A DNA stretch of 64,000 nucleotides from Litorimonas sp. (GTDB lineage: Bacteria > Pseudomonadota > Alphaproteobacteria > Caulobacterales > Maricaulaceae): the NCBI GenBank assembly GCA_029936425.1, contig JAPYSU010000007.1, positions 62,001 through 126,000 of the forward strand, read 5' to 3'. The notes under the pieces were generated by a model that saw nothing but the letters and a program-made list of their open reading frames with translations, was not told where the DNA came from and did not search any database. The position numbers and the translations under genes were made by a program. Shown here piece after piece: positions 8,499-15,966 of the stretch; within the stretch, counting starts at the first letter, position 1, and every line of letters starts with the position of its first letter.

Positions 8499-9464
8499 AT
8501 GGCGGACGCCAAAACGACATTACCAGCCAGCAAAGACACGACCGATGCCAGCACAGGCGACGCGGCCTATACAGGCAATCTAAGTCTCTCGACGGCCCTC
8601 TCACCAGAACAAGGTCTGAACAGCTATCTTCAGGAAATACGTAAGTTTCCAATGCTGGAGCGGGATGAGGAGTTCATGCTTGCCAAGCGATGGACGGAAC
8701 GGGGCGACACGGAAGCCGCCGAGAGGATGGTCACGTCCCACCTTCGATTGGTCGCTAAAATTGCTATGGGCTATCGCGGCTATGGCCTCCCCATTGGCGA
8801 GGTCATTTCTGAAGGTAATGTCGGTCTTATGCAGGCGGTCAAGAAATTCGACCCCGATAAGGGTTTTCGTCTGTCGACCTATGCCATGTGGTGGATACGC
8901 GCCGCGATTCAGGAGTATGTCCTGAGGTCCTGGTCACTTGTCAAAATGGGCACAACGGCAGCACAGAAGAAATTATTCTTTAATCTCCGGCGCTTGAAAG
9001 GGGAAATGAAAGCGGTTGAGGATGGAGACCTAACCCCTGAGCATGTCGAGAAAATAGCAACAAAGTTGAATGTAAAAGTGGATGAAGTTCATTCAATGAA
9101 CCGCCGGATGTCAGGTGGTGGAGATGCCTCACTCAACGTCACAATTGGCGGCGATGACGGAACCGCCGAATGGCAGGAATGGTTGCAAGACGAGACTGAC
9201 TCTCAAGAGGATGAACTCGGTCAATCTCAGGAATATGATGAACGCATGGAGCTCTTGCATGAAGCCATGGCCGATCTGAATGATAGGGAGCGCGACATAA
9301 TTATGAAGCGAAAACTCTCCGATGATCCTATGACACTCGAAGATCTTGCCGGGATTTATGACGTCAGCCGTGAACGCATCCGACAAATCGAAGGCCGCGC
9401 CTTTGAAAAGCTTCAAGAAGCTATGCTCGCCGCGACAGAGGCTAAAGGATATATTGAAGGCTAA
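8499..9464 (+). CDS. rpoH: RNA polymerase sigma-32 factor RpoH
   Basis: A 321-residue heat-shock sigma factor. Region 2 has LRLVAKIAMGYRGYGLPIGEVISEGN in outline (residues 82-106) and the -10 recognition segment STYAMWWIRAAIQE (126-139). The RpoH box QKKLFFNLR (156-164) separates it from RpoD. Region 4.2 is a helix-turn-helix (LAGIYDVSRERIRQIEGRA, about 287-305). It directs transcription of chaperone and protease genes. The start is supported by GGGAG seven bases before the ATG. The leader (8393-8498) is AT-rich, but I could not assign a convincing promoter. Confidence 0.96.
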   Translation: MADAKTTLPASKDTTDASTGDAAYTGNLSLSTALSPEQGLNSYLQEIRKFPMLERDEEFMLAKRWTERGDTEAAERMVTSHLRLVAKIAMGYRGYGLPIGEVISEGNVGLMQAVKKFDPDKGFRLSTYAMWWIRAAIQEYVLRSWSLVKMGTTAAQKKLFFNLRRLKGEMKAVEDGDLTPEHVEKIATKLNVKVDEVHSMNRRMSGGGDASLNVTIGGDDGTAEWQEWLQDETDSQEDELGQSQEYDERMELLHEAMADLNDRERDIIMKRKLSDDPMTLEDLAGIYDVSRERIRQIEGRAFEKLQEAMLAATEAKGYIEG

Positions 9465-9488
9465 AGCGTCTAATAATTTATCATTTTG

Positions 9489-9513
9489 GGAACTACCCCC
9501 TTCTCTGCTCGTT
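9489..9513 (+). promoter_or_regulatory. EcfG-type (general stress sigma) promoter
   Basis: GGAAC (9489-9493), a 16-base spacer and CGTT (9510-9513) match the GGAAC-N16/17-CGTT consensus of the alphaproteobacterial general stress sigma factor EcfG. The element ends 31 bases before the start of the hemerythrin gene, a suitable distance for its promoter. Confidence 0.7.
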
Positions 9514-9544
9514 CTTTGCACAAGATGTTACTAGAGGAGTAAGA

Positions 9545-10000
9545 ATGTCAATTTATACGAGACTTGAAAAAGATCACGACAAACAAAGGGATTTGATCGA
9601 GAAAATTAAGAAAACTCAGAACGGGTCAAAAAATCGTTCCGAGCTCTGGACAGATTTGAAAGTTGAGCTGGAAGCTCATGCTTCGGCCGAAGAACAGGCT
9701 TTTTACTCTGAATTGATGCGGGATCCTGATGGTACAGACGAAACGCGACACGCGGTTGAAGAACATCAGGAGATGCACGAAATAATCTCCGAATTGGACA
9801 TTATGGATCAATCTGATGATTTGTGGCTCAAAAAGTTCGAAAAATTAGCTCATAAAGTTATTCATCACGTGGACGAAGAAGAAGCTGAATTTTTCCCGAA
9901 GGCCAAGAAACTCTTCAAGAAATCCGAAGAAAAAGAAATGCTCGAAGATTTCAATGAGCGTAAGCCTAAAGAAGAGAAAAAGCAGGAATCTGCTGCTTAA
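9545..10000 (+). CDS. Hemerythrin HHE domain protein
   Basis: A 151-residue, highly charged cytoplasmic protein. Candidate di-iron ligands are in the usual order: H11 (EKDHDKQ), H45 and E49 (EAHASAEE), H74/H78 (EEHQEMH), and H107/H108 with E112 (VIHHVDEEE). A Lys/Glu-rich tail of about 30 residues follows. Hemerythrin-like proteins bind O2, NO or iron, or protect against oxidative stress; which applies here cannot be read from sequence. A strong ribosome site (GAGGAG) precedes the ATG. The upstream EcfG-type promoter suggests general stress control, and a terminator follows at 10024. Confidence 0.88.
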   Translation: MSIYTRLEKDHDKQRDLIEKIKKTQNGSKNRSELWTDLKVELEAHASAEEQAFYSELMRDPDGTDETRHAVEEHQEMHEIISELDIMDQSDDLWLKKFEKLAHKVIHHVDEEEAEFFPKAKKLFKKSEEKEMLEDFNERKPKEEKKQESAA

Positions 10001-10023
10001 CTTCAAAGATTTCCTAATATATC

Positions 10024-10049
10024 AAGCCCCGCAAAAGCGGGGCTTTTTT
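10024..10049. terminator. Intrinsic terminator after the hemerythrin gene
   Basis: AAGCCCCGC (10024-10032) pairs with GCGGGGCTT (10037-10045) around an AAAA loop, followed by a T-run on the plus strand. The A-rich left side gives partial function for the converging HTH gene. Confidence 0.9.
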
Positions 10050-10061
10050 GGTTGGTGAGCA

Positions 10062-10271
10062 TTATGGGAGTTGAAATAAATCTTCGACACTAACGTCCAG
10101 GGCCTTTGCCAATTTCAATGATAAAATTGTGGTGGGTACAAAGACGCCATTTTCTACTGTATTAATAGTCTTACGGCTCACACTTACCCTCTCCGCCAAA
10201 TCACTTTGCGTCAATCCCGCCGCCTTACGGTATTGAGTTAAAGCATTCATGAGTTCAGGATGATCAGGCAT
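10062..10271 (-). CDS. Small XRE-family HTH regulator (module 1)
   Basis: Starting at ATG 10271 it has 69 residues; a longer frame to 10319 would read back through the preceding gene and is unlikely. The whole protein is a Cro/CI-type helix-turn-helix (LTQSDLAERVSVSRKTINTVENG) with a C-terminal helix (LSLKLAKALDVSVEDLFQL). The recognition helix is SRKTINTVEN. Its start overlaps the stop of the membrane-protein gene by eight bases, so the two are translationally coupled. It is the likely binder of the TGTAAC-type operators upstream of the pair. No sensory domain is present, so the membrane partner may supply the signal; that is inference. Confidence 0.88.
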   Translation of the reverse strand: MPDHPELMNALTQYRKAAGLTQSDLAERVSVSRKTINTVENGVFVPTTILSLKLAKALDVSVEDLFQLP

Positions 10272-10713
10272 CGTGAAGTTCCATGAACGCGAAGGCATAT
10301 AGCGGGCTCGCCACACCAATTGCCATAATGAGTCGAGACATGTCGCTTCCGGTCATGGGAAGAAATCTCGTCATAATAAACAGACCAAATATAGCGGCCA
10401 TCAAAATGAGATAACCTATTTTTATTGCTTTGGATCGGTGCGCTTTTACAAGATCATCTTCCATTACGGCTTGAGCCGAAGCGGACAGACGTTTGAACAT
10501 TCTTTTTCCTTTTACGACCAAGAACAAGAGTCCTAAAGCCCATAAGATTTGGCCAGCATCAGCGATATTGTCCGCCATGCTCCGTGTGGAAGAGTTCGCG
10601 TCCGCGATCCAATCCATACTGGGCACCTGCCAGATAAGGTAAGTCGAAGCGAGGAACATGAGGATCAGCGCCCTCTGCCGTGATAAATTTTCTGTATTTT
10701 CAGTTTTTGCCAT
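10264..10713 (-). CDS. Four-helix membrane protein partner of the HTH regulator (module 1)
   Basis: The ATG at 10713 follows GGAG at good spacing and gives 149 residues; the longer frame to 10758 would cover the promoter operators. Four hydrophobic segments (about 14-30, 48-66, 99-118, 124-144) surround a charged cytoplasmic loop (KRLSASAQAVMEDDLVKAHRSK). The loop resembles that in small membrane proteins encoded beside YozG-like HTH regulators (DUF2178-like organisation), though I cannot confirm the family. A second module with the same layout is at 50692-51398. Role unknown; possibly a sensor or antagonist of the regulator. Confidence 0.8.
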   Translation of the reverse strand: MAKTENTENLSRQRALILMFLASTYLIWQVPSMDWIADANSSTRSMADNIADAGQILWALGLLFLVVKGKRMFKRLSASAQAVMEDDLVKAHRSKAIKIGYLILMAAIFGLFIMTRFLPMTGSDMSRLIMAIGVASPLYAFAFMELHDA

Positions 10714-10726
10714 GAGAGACTCCATT

Positions 10727-10744
10727 TGTAACCTATGGGTTACA
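10727..10744. promoter_or_regulatory. Proximal operator of HTH module 1
   Basis: TGTAACCTATGGGTTACA is a perfect palindrome of TGTAACC/GGTTACA arms around TATG. It lies 14-31 bases before the membrane-protein start and touches the -10 element (TATATG on the minus strand, 10743-10748), so a bound repressor would cover the transcription start. Confidence 0.75.
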
Positions 10745-10771
10745 TATAGACCGCTCATTTTGTAACGTCAA
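10743..10771 (-). promoter_or_regulatory. Sigma-70 type promoter of HTH module 1
   Basis: On the minus strand TTGACG (10766-10771) and TATATG (10743-10748) are separated by exactly 17 bases. The -35 lies inside the distal operator and the -10 borders the proximal one. Confidence 0.7.
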
Positions 10772-10778
10772 GGTTACA
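10761..10778. promoter_or_regulatory. Distal operator of HTH module 1
   Basis: TGTAACGTCAAGGTTACA has the same TGTAAC-N6-GTTACA form as the proximal site; the two sites start 34 bases apart. The -35 hexamer is embedded in its centre. Confidence 0.75.
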
Positions 10779-10804
10779 TTTTATATTTAGAAGTTTTGCG
10801 CCAA

Positions 10805-11695
10805 TCAGGCGAATCTCGGGGCAATTTTGAGATCTTTCACCCAACCAAACTTCTCAAATACTAGTAATATCGTCCCGTTATAATCGAAAACACGGTTCCA
10901 GAATCCTTTACGCGGCAAATGCAGCGCAGATTGCGGCTCATCATGATGGTGGTCATGAAAGGCTTCCCCGCCCGTCAAAAGCGCCATGGCGTAATCCGCC
11001 CATTTCGGGGTTGTAAGATGCCCTAGGACATTAATGCCATAAGTGGTCGCGTGGAACTGAATTGCTCGCCCGATAATGACGCAGCCATGTAGGATACCGG
11101 TCAGGATAAGAGAGCCTCCGCTCATCCAGACAATAAGGTATATAAAGGCCGGAATGGCTAAATGGACAATGAGAGAAATCGAATGATAAAACCGATCCAT
11201 CCAGACCACGATCGGATTTTGCCGAAGCCATAAAGCCATGGGACGACGGTTGTCATTTTCATCCCGCCATAGGATCCAGCCTATCCACGCCCAAAACTTC
11301 CCCTCAAACGGGTTGTGAGGATCCCCCGGCTTGTCCGCAAAGCTATGATGCTGGCTGTGATAATTGACCCATTCGCGTACAGTTCCCTGCATAGCAATCA
11401 CCAGGTTAAACATAGTCAGGATCTGAGCCGGCGCCCGAAGTTCCCCGGCCTTGTGCTGCATAATTCGGTGCAGCGGCCCGATGCCTGCATTACAAACAAA
11501 GATGGACAGAGCTACAACACCGAGCCCCAAAGGCAGATACCACCACGCCATATCCAGGCTCTGGACCAATAAGCCCACCAGAATGAGCGTAATTAAAAGT
11601 GCTAACCCTAGAACAGGATAAATAACAGCAGAAAAAAGACTCCCGAAGCTTAGCGTTTTCCAGCTCTTCGGGATGGTCAGGGATCGGGCGTTCAT
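10805..11695 (-). CDS. Membrane fatty acid desaturase (acyl-CoA desaturase type)
   Basis: GGAGG five bases before the ATG at 11695 fixes the start, giving 296 residues. Hydrophobic helices alternate with the three His boxes of membrane di-iron desaturases: HRIMQH, HSQHH and EAFHDHHHDEP. The spacing and the WxxW-rich loop (WAWIGWILW) fit the delta-9 acyl-CoA desaturase branch, which introduces a cis double bond into saturated acyl chains at the inner membrane. It is transcribed alone, with about 110 bases on the upstream side. Substrate and regiospecificity are inferred from the family. Confidence 0.9.
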   Translation of the reverse strand: MNARSLTIPKSWKTLSFGSLFSAVIYPVLGLALLITLILVGLLVQSLDMAWWYLPLGLGVVALSIFVCNAGIGPLHRIMQHKAGELRAPAQILTMFNLVIAMQGTVREWVNYHSQHHSFADKPGDPHNPFEGKFWAWIGWILWRDENDNRRPMALWLRQNPIVVWMDRFYHSISLIVHLAIPAFIYLIVWMSGGSLILTGILHGCVIIGRAIQFHATTYGINVLGHLTTPKWADYAMALLTGGEAFHDHHHDEPQSALHLPRKGFWNRVFDYNGTILLVFEKFGWVKDLKIAPRFA

Positions 11696-11808
11696 ACAGC
11701 CTCCATGCGAATCTATAAACCTTGATAGCCGCATATAGCTGGCTGAGGTGCCTAAATTATTGTTTAAAAAGCAGTCGGTATTATTTCCGAACCTTTGACT
11801 AGAACGGA

Positions 11809-12210
11809 CTAAGCACTCGGTTTCGACAGCAAACTAGCTAGAAGTCTTATAAGCAGGTAAGCACTGCCAACTGACAATCCAATACCAATAGATATTATAA
11901 ATCCTTCTGAATCATTGAAATAGGGACTGTCGAAAATAAGAGGGAGAATAAAACCAAATACAAGAGGTACAAATAGCAACATCGCGTAAGTTAATCGCGA
12001 TTGCTTTCCGAGTTTCATCCGTAAAGCATGTGGCGCCAATTTACTAAGCAGGTAACCGAATAAAACTAGTGATACTAATGAGATTAAAAGACCAAACCTC
12101 GGCTTCATCCAAAAAACATATGCAAATGTCCCCAAAGCCAAAACTAGCTCGGCAAAAAATGCTGATATTAACGACTTAGGGTCGTCATCCCATTGGATGC
12201 CTTCATCCAC
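11809..12210 (-). CDS. Four-helix membrane protein at the end of the suf operon
   Basis: A 133-residue protein with four predicted membrane helices (about 14-35, 38-57, 72-91, 102-127) and a short acidic N-terminus (MDEGIQWDDDPKS). It starts three bases after the sufA stop and so probably belongs to the same transcript. I recognise no family. Local codon use is more AT-rich than in the suf genes. No terminator is visible in the 113 bases that follow. Confidence 0.65.
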   Translation of the reverse strand: MDEGIQWDDDPKSLISAFFAELVLALGTFAYVFWMKPRFGLLISLVSLVLFGYLLSKLAPHALRMKLGKQSRLTYAMLLFVPLVFGFILPLIFDSPYFNDSEGFIISIGIGLSVGSAYLLIRLLASLLSKPSA

Positions 12211-12213
12211 GCT

Positions 12214-12594
12214 CTAAAACGCTGCAGGCGTAATAGTCACGCTTTCTCCGCATCCACACGCATCGGTTTGGTTGGGATTTTTGAAAGTGAACTTTGCCGA
12301 GAGAATATCGACTTCATAGTCAATAACAGAGCCTAGAATGAACAGGACTGCCTTAGCGTCGACAACAATGGTGACGCCATTGTCTTCGACAACTTCGTCG
12401 AATTTTTCAATCTCCGGCACATAATCCATCATATATTCCATGCCGGCGCAGCCGCCATTTTTAACGCCGACACGCAAATAACCCTGGTCGCGTTCGGCGA
12501 GAATGGATTTCACCTGTTCAGCGGCCGCATCGGTCAACGTCACGAGTTTCGGACGCGGGCGTCGGGTACGGGTTTTTGTGAGAACTTCGTTCAT
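12214..12594 (-). CDS. sufA: A-type Fe-S carrier protein SufA
   Basis: A 126-residue HesB/IscA-family protein with the three ligand cysteines C49 (NGGCAGMEY), C113 and C115 (DACGCGES). A-type proteins carry newly made clusters from the SufBCD scaffold to target apoproteins. An N-terminal basic stretch (TKTRTRRPRPK) precedes the domain. The ATG overlaps the sufT stop by four bases, indicating translational coupling. Confidence 0.93.
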   Translation of the reverse strand: MNEVLTKTRTRRPRPKLVTLTDAAAEQVKSILAERDQGYLRVGVKNGGCAGMEYMMDYVPEIEKFDEVVEDNGVTIVVDAKAVLFILGSVIDYEVDILSAKFTFKNPNQTDACGCGESVTITPAAF

Positions 12595-13064
12595 AACATA
12601 TTCAATTCGAGTCTGGCTTCATCGGACATACGGTCAGGGGTCCAAGGCGGGTCAAATGTCATTTGCACATCAACATCGCGAACGCCATCTACAGCGAGGC
12701 ACGCATCGCGCACCCAGATCGGCATTTCGCCGGCCACAGGGCATCCAGGCGCGGTAAGGGTCATAGTGACGTTCAACAAACGGTCATCTTCAAGCTCGAC
12801 CTTATAGATCAAACCAAGTTCGTAAATATCCGTCGGAATTTCCGGATCATATACAGATTTTAGCTGTTCAATTACGTCATGCGTGATGGTCGCAATTTCG
12901 GCGTCAGTCGGTTTTGTCGTTGGCGCGCCGGAAACGTCCATTACGTCGCGTTTTTTCGCAGGCGCTTCAGTCGCACTGCCCTTCTCATTCTCGGACGTCA
13001 TTCCGGGAATTTGAGAGTTCGCCATAGCTTCCGCTTCACGTTGTCTGTCAGTCATGTTTTCCAT
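12591..13064 (-). CDS. sufT: SUF system assembly protein SufT (DUF59/MIP18)
   Basis: A 157-residue protein. The first 55 residues are low-complexity and probably disordered; the rest is a DUF59 domain (VIEQLKSVYDPEIPTDIYEL, then TLTAPGCPVAGEMP with the conserved Cys). SufT proteins help Fe-S cluster maturation and sit in suf operons of many bacteria. AGGAG five bases before the ATG supports the start. It lies 26 bases after sufS and overlaps sufA by four bases. Confidence 0.9.
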   Translation of the reverse strand: MENMTDRQREAEAMANSQIPGMTSENEKGSATEAPAKKRDVMDVSGAPTTKPTDAEIATITHDVIEQLKSVYDPEIPTDIYELGLIYKVELEDDRLLNVTMTLTAPGCPVAGEMPIWVRDACLAVDGVRDVDVQMTFDPPWTPDRMSDEARLELNML

Positions 13065-13090
13065 TTCAACTCCTATATAGTCCTTTTCGA

Positions 13091-14308
13091 CTAGGATAAA
13101 AAGAGGCTGGCCTTCTTCAGACCTGCAATCAGTCGGTCAGCCTCGTCTATTGTGTTGTAAATCCCAAAACTCGCCCGCACGGAGCCGTGAATTTCGAACC
13201 GTTCCATAAGCGGCTGCGTACAATGTTGCCCGGCCCGCACGGCAACCCCGTATTTATCCAGTATCTGGGCTACATCATGGGCATGAGCGCCTTCAAGGTT
13301 GAACGCTAGAACAGGCCCTTTCTCCGGCGCCGCGCCAAGCAATTTGAAGGAGTTCATCTCCCGCAATCCTTGCAAGGCATGCTGATAAACGGCCATTTCA
13401 TGTTTGTGCACGGCGTCAAAATCAAACTGAGAAACCCAGTCAATCGCCGCACCGAGAGCGATTGCCTCTAGAATTGGCGGCGTTCCGGCTTCGAATTTAT
13501 GCGGCGGTTCATTATAGGTCACGCGGTCTTCGAACACATCCTCAATCATTTCTCCGCCGCCGTTAAAAGGCTGCATCCGTTCCAAAATGTCCGTTTTTCC
13601 ATAAAGCGCGCCCACGCCAGTCGGGCCGTAGAGCTTATGCCCCGTCATGGCAAAAAGGTCCGCGTCTATATCAACGACATCCACTTTCTTATGAACAGCG
13701 GCCTGCGTGCCATCGACGATAAAGGTTGCGCCTGCCTCATGCGCCCACTCTCCGATCTGCTTAACCGGGTTCACCGTGCCGAGCACATTGGACATATAAA
13801 CCACCGAGACGATTTTCGTTTTGGGTGACAACATCGACTTAAACGCATCGAGATCGAGCGTGCCATTTTCAAGAACAGGCACAAATTTCAGAACCGCGCC
13901 CAGGCGCTCCCGCATGAAATGCCAAGGCACGATATTGGAATGATGCTCCATCTGAGTGACGATAATTTCGTCACCGGGCTTAATAGTGTGCATCAGGCCG
14001 TAAGCGGCCAGGTTCAGCGCTTCGGTTGCGCCTTTGGTAAAGACGACATTGTCCGGTGACGGCGCGCCGAGGAATTTGGCGACTTTCCCCCTCGCCCCTT
14101 CGAAGCCTTCCGTCGTTTCATTGGCCATTGTGTGCAGGCCCCGATGCACATTGGCGAAAGAGGTTTCCATTTGGCGGCTCAGCGTATCGATCACGGCGCG
14201 CGGCTTTTGTGCAGAGGCCGCATTATCAAGATAGGCCAATGGGTAGCCATTCACCTCCCGCGAAAGGATAGGAAATTGTTCGCGTATGGCGTTAACGTTG
14301 AAACTCAT
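13091..14308 (-). CDS. sufS: Class II cysteine desulfurase SufS
   Basis: A 405-residue PLP enzyme that takes sulfur from cysteine to supply the SUF scaffold. The PLP lysine is K225 in MTGHKLYGPTGVG, and the persulfide cysteine is in VRAGQHCTQPLM near residue 367. These are class II (SufS/Csd) signatures, in contrast to the class I enzyme earlier in the operon. No sufE gene is seen in the window. The ATG overlaps the stop of the small membrane protein upstream by four bases. Confidence 0.95.
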   Translation of the reverse strand: MSFNVNAIREQFPILSREVNGYPLAYLDNAASAQKPRAVIDTLSRQMETSFANVHRGLHTMANETTEGFEGARGKVAKFLGAPSPDNVVFTKGATEALNLAAYGLMHTIKPGDEIIVTQMEHHSNIVPWHFMRERLGAVLKFVPVLENGTLDLDAFKSMLSPKTKIVSVVYMSNVLGTVNPVKQIGEWAHEAGATFIVDGTQAAVHKKVDVVDIDADLFAMTGHKLYGPTGVGALYGKTDILERMQPFNGGGEMIEDVFEDRVTYNEPPHKFEAGTPPILEAIALGAAIDWVSQFDFDAVHKHEMAVYQHALQGLREMNSFKLLGAAPEKGPVLAFNLEGAHAHDVAQILDKYGVAVRAGQHCTQPLMERFEIHGSVRASFGIYNTIDEADRLIAGLKKASLFLS

Positions 14309-14478
14309 GAAAAATACCCAAATGCGATTTTTACAACACTGAAAAGTAAAATAAGAATTCCGGCAAACCGCAAATACCGAAAGAGGGCCTTATCGCCCTT
14401 AAACCCCGCCAAGAGACGGCCACACAAATATAAATTACCCCCAATGAGAGCGGCAATAATGTCTGCAGTTGAAATCAT
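14305..14478 (-). CDS. Very small two-helix membrane protein C in the suf operon
   Basis: A 57-residue ORF from ATG 14478 whose stop overlaps the sufS start (ATGA). It has two hydrophobic segments (about 6-24 and 38-54) joined by a basic turn (CGRLLAGFKGDK), and ends KIAFGYFS. The pattern G-R, basic loop, R-x-x-G, helix, KI-x-FG is shared with protein A at 14759-14923, which suggests a common origin. Coding is supported by tight coupling with sufS and by an uninterrupted hydrophobic composition. No function is known to me. Confidence 0.6.
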   Translation of the reverse strand: MISTADIIAALIGGNLYLCGRLLAGFKGDKALFRYLRFAGILILLFSVVKIAFGYFS

Positions 14479-14516
14479 TTACGCATCCCGCCACAAAAAA
14501 AGTGTTTGCACATGTA

Positions 14517-14696
14517 TCATCCTATAAACCGCCTATAAAAATAAACAGCCGCAAGCGTTAATGTGATGACGGTTAAACCCTTGATAAAAATCTGCAGTTT
14601 CGGGTTGTTTCCCGCCCTCCGCCTCGAAAGGTGAGACGCAATAAACAACGTCACGGCACAGCCAAAAAGCAATATGGCAAGGTTGGAGTACGTCAT
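14517..14696 (-). CDS. Very small two-helix membrane protein B in the suf operon
   Basis: A 59-residue ORF (MTYSNLAILLFG to YRRFIG) preceded by AAGAGGG directly before the ATG. It has two hydrophobic segments (about 5-21 and 38-54) and a basic turn (SHLSRRRAGNNPK). Topology matches its neighbours A and C, but sequence similarity is weaker. It is separated by 38 bases from C and 62 from A. Function unknown. Confidence 0.5.
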   Translation of the reverse strand: MTYSNLAILLFGCAVTLFIASHLSRRRAGNNPKLQIFIKGLTVITLTLAAVYFYRRFIG

Positions 14697-14758
14697 CCCT
14701 CTTTTCCGCCTTTCAAGCCCTTACTTACATCGCCGCGAACCATCTCTGTGTCGAACAT

Positions 14759-14923
14759 CTAAATTCCAAAAACGATTTTAAGGGCGCCGTAGATAACGAG
14801 CGTCAAACCGAATATCCGCATAAAACTTGTGACTCTTGAACGGCCCTTACTTCGTTCGGAAATGCGTCCCGCAAGGAACAAGCCGATTCCGACTAAGATT
14901 ATGGCTGTTACGGCCAGTGTCAC
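14759..14923 (-). CDS. Very small two-helix membrane protein A in the suf operon
   Basis: A 54-residue ORF beginning with GTG 14923, which overlaps the sufD stop (GTGA). Two hydrophobic segments (about 2-18 and 37-53) flank a basic turn (AGRISERSKGRSR). The end, FGLTLVIYGALKIVFGI, closely resembles the end of protein C. Overlap coupling to sufD and similarity to C support translation. Function unknown. Confidence 0.55.
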   Translation of the reverse strand: MTLAVTAIILVGIGLFLAGRISERSKGRSRVTSFMRIFGLTLVIYGALKIVFGI

Positions 14924-15966
14924 TCAGTGTTCTCCAACCACTCCCGTATTTTCTCATTTAGGGAGTTGCGCAAACCTTCATCGGCCAGACTATCAAAGGC
15001 CTCAGCCACGAAGGCTTCGGTCAGGAGCGCCCGCGCCTGTTTGAGCGGAATGCCGCGCTGACGCATATAAAACAGCGCGCTGTCATCCAGGGCGCCGATC
15101 GTGTTCCCGTGTTCACAAGCCACATCGTCGGCATAAATCTCAAGTTCCGGCTTAGACCGAACTTCGGCGTTGTCAGATAACATCAGCGCGTCATGGCGCA
15201 TGGCGGCGTCCGTTTGCTGGGCGGGCCTTTCCACCAGAAATTTCCCTTGGAACACGCCGCGCGTTTTATCCGTGACCACGCCTTTGACGGCTTGGCGGAT
15301 ATGGCTGTCGGGCTGTTTTAATCGAATGAAACTCGTCATGTCCGTATGACGTTTATCGCAGAGCAGATATGCCCCGTTCAACACGGCTTTCACGCCCTCA
15401 CCTTCACAGGTCAGATGCGTTTCCAAACGGCTCAGCGCGCCCCCGAATGACAGGCAATGCTGCGTAATCTTGGTGTTCGCCTCTGCCGCAATATGCGCAT
15501 GGGAAATACGAATATGACTATCAGGATCACGGTGGATAACGCGGCGGGAAAGCGTCGCGCCTTCGGCGAGATGAATTTGCAAATCCAGATTGGAAAATCC
15601 GTTCTCCGCGCCTTCATAATTCTCTGTAATCGTCAGGCTCGCGCCTTTATCGACCATAATCGCGATGCGGGCATGGCCCTGCGCCAAACGGTCAATGGTC
15701 AAGTCGCTTTCGGGATGTGTGTCCGCCGGAACATAGAGATTCCAGCTTTTCCCGCCAAATTGCGCGGCAAGGTCAGCCATAGCGCCATGGCCCTTATGGC
15801 CTTCACCTTCTGACAAATGCACGCCTTCCGGCACGTCAAATTCCGGAATGGCGGCGCGGGTCAGACCGTTCTGGTCTTCACTGACTTTGGCTTGGACATC
15901 CGTCCACTTCCACGCTTCCTGTCGGCGGTGGGGTAATGTTTTGAGATCAAGCGGCATAGGCGTCAT
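14920..15966 (-). CDS. sufD: Fe-S scaffold subunit SufD
   Basis: From ATG 15966 the protein has 348 residues; this start lies inside the sufC end, three bases after AAGGAT, while longer frames would overlap sufC much further. M4 (15957) is an alternative. The N-terminus (PHRRQEAWKWTDV) is the usual SufD/SufB start, and the SufBD core follows (ACEHGNTIGALDDSALFYMR in outline, with QRGIPLKQARALL near the end). SufD forms the SufBC2D scaffold with SufB and the ATPase SufC. The stop overlaps small protein A. Confidence 0.94.
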   Translation of the reverse strand: MTPMPLDLKTLPHRRQEAWKWTDVQAKVSEDQNGLTRAAIPEFDVPEGVHLSEGEGHKGHGAMADLAAQFGGKSWNLYVPADTHPESDLTIDRLAQGHARIAIMVDKGASLTITENYEGAENGFSNLDLQIHLAEGATLSRRVIHRDPDSHIRISHAHIAAEANTKITQHCLSFGGALSRLETHLTCEGEGVKAVLNGAYLLCDKRHTDMTSFIRLKQPDSHIRQAVKGVVTDKTRGVFQGKFLVERPAQQTDAAMRHDALMLSDNAEVRSKPELEIYADDVACEHGNTIGALDDSALFYMRQRGIPLKQARALLTEAFVAEAFDSLADEGLRNSLNEKIREWLENTE

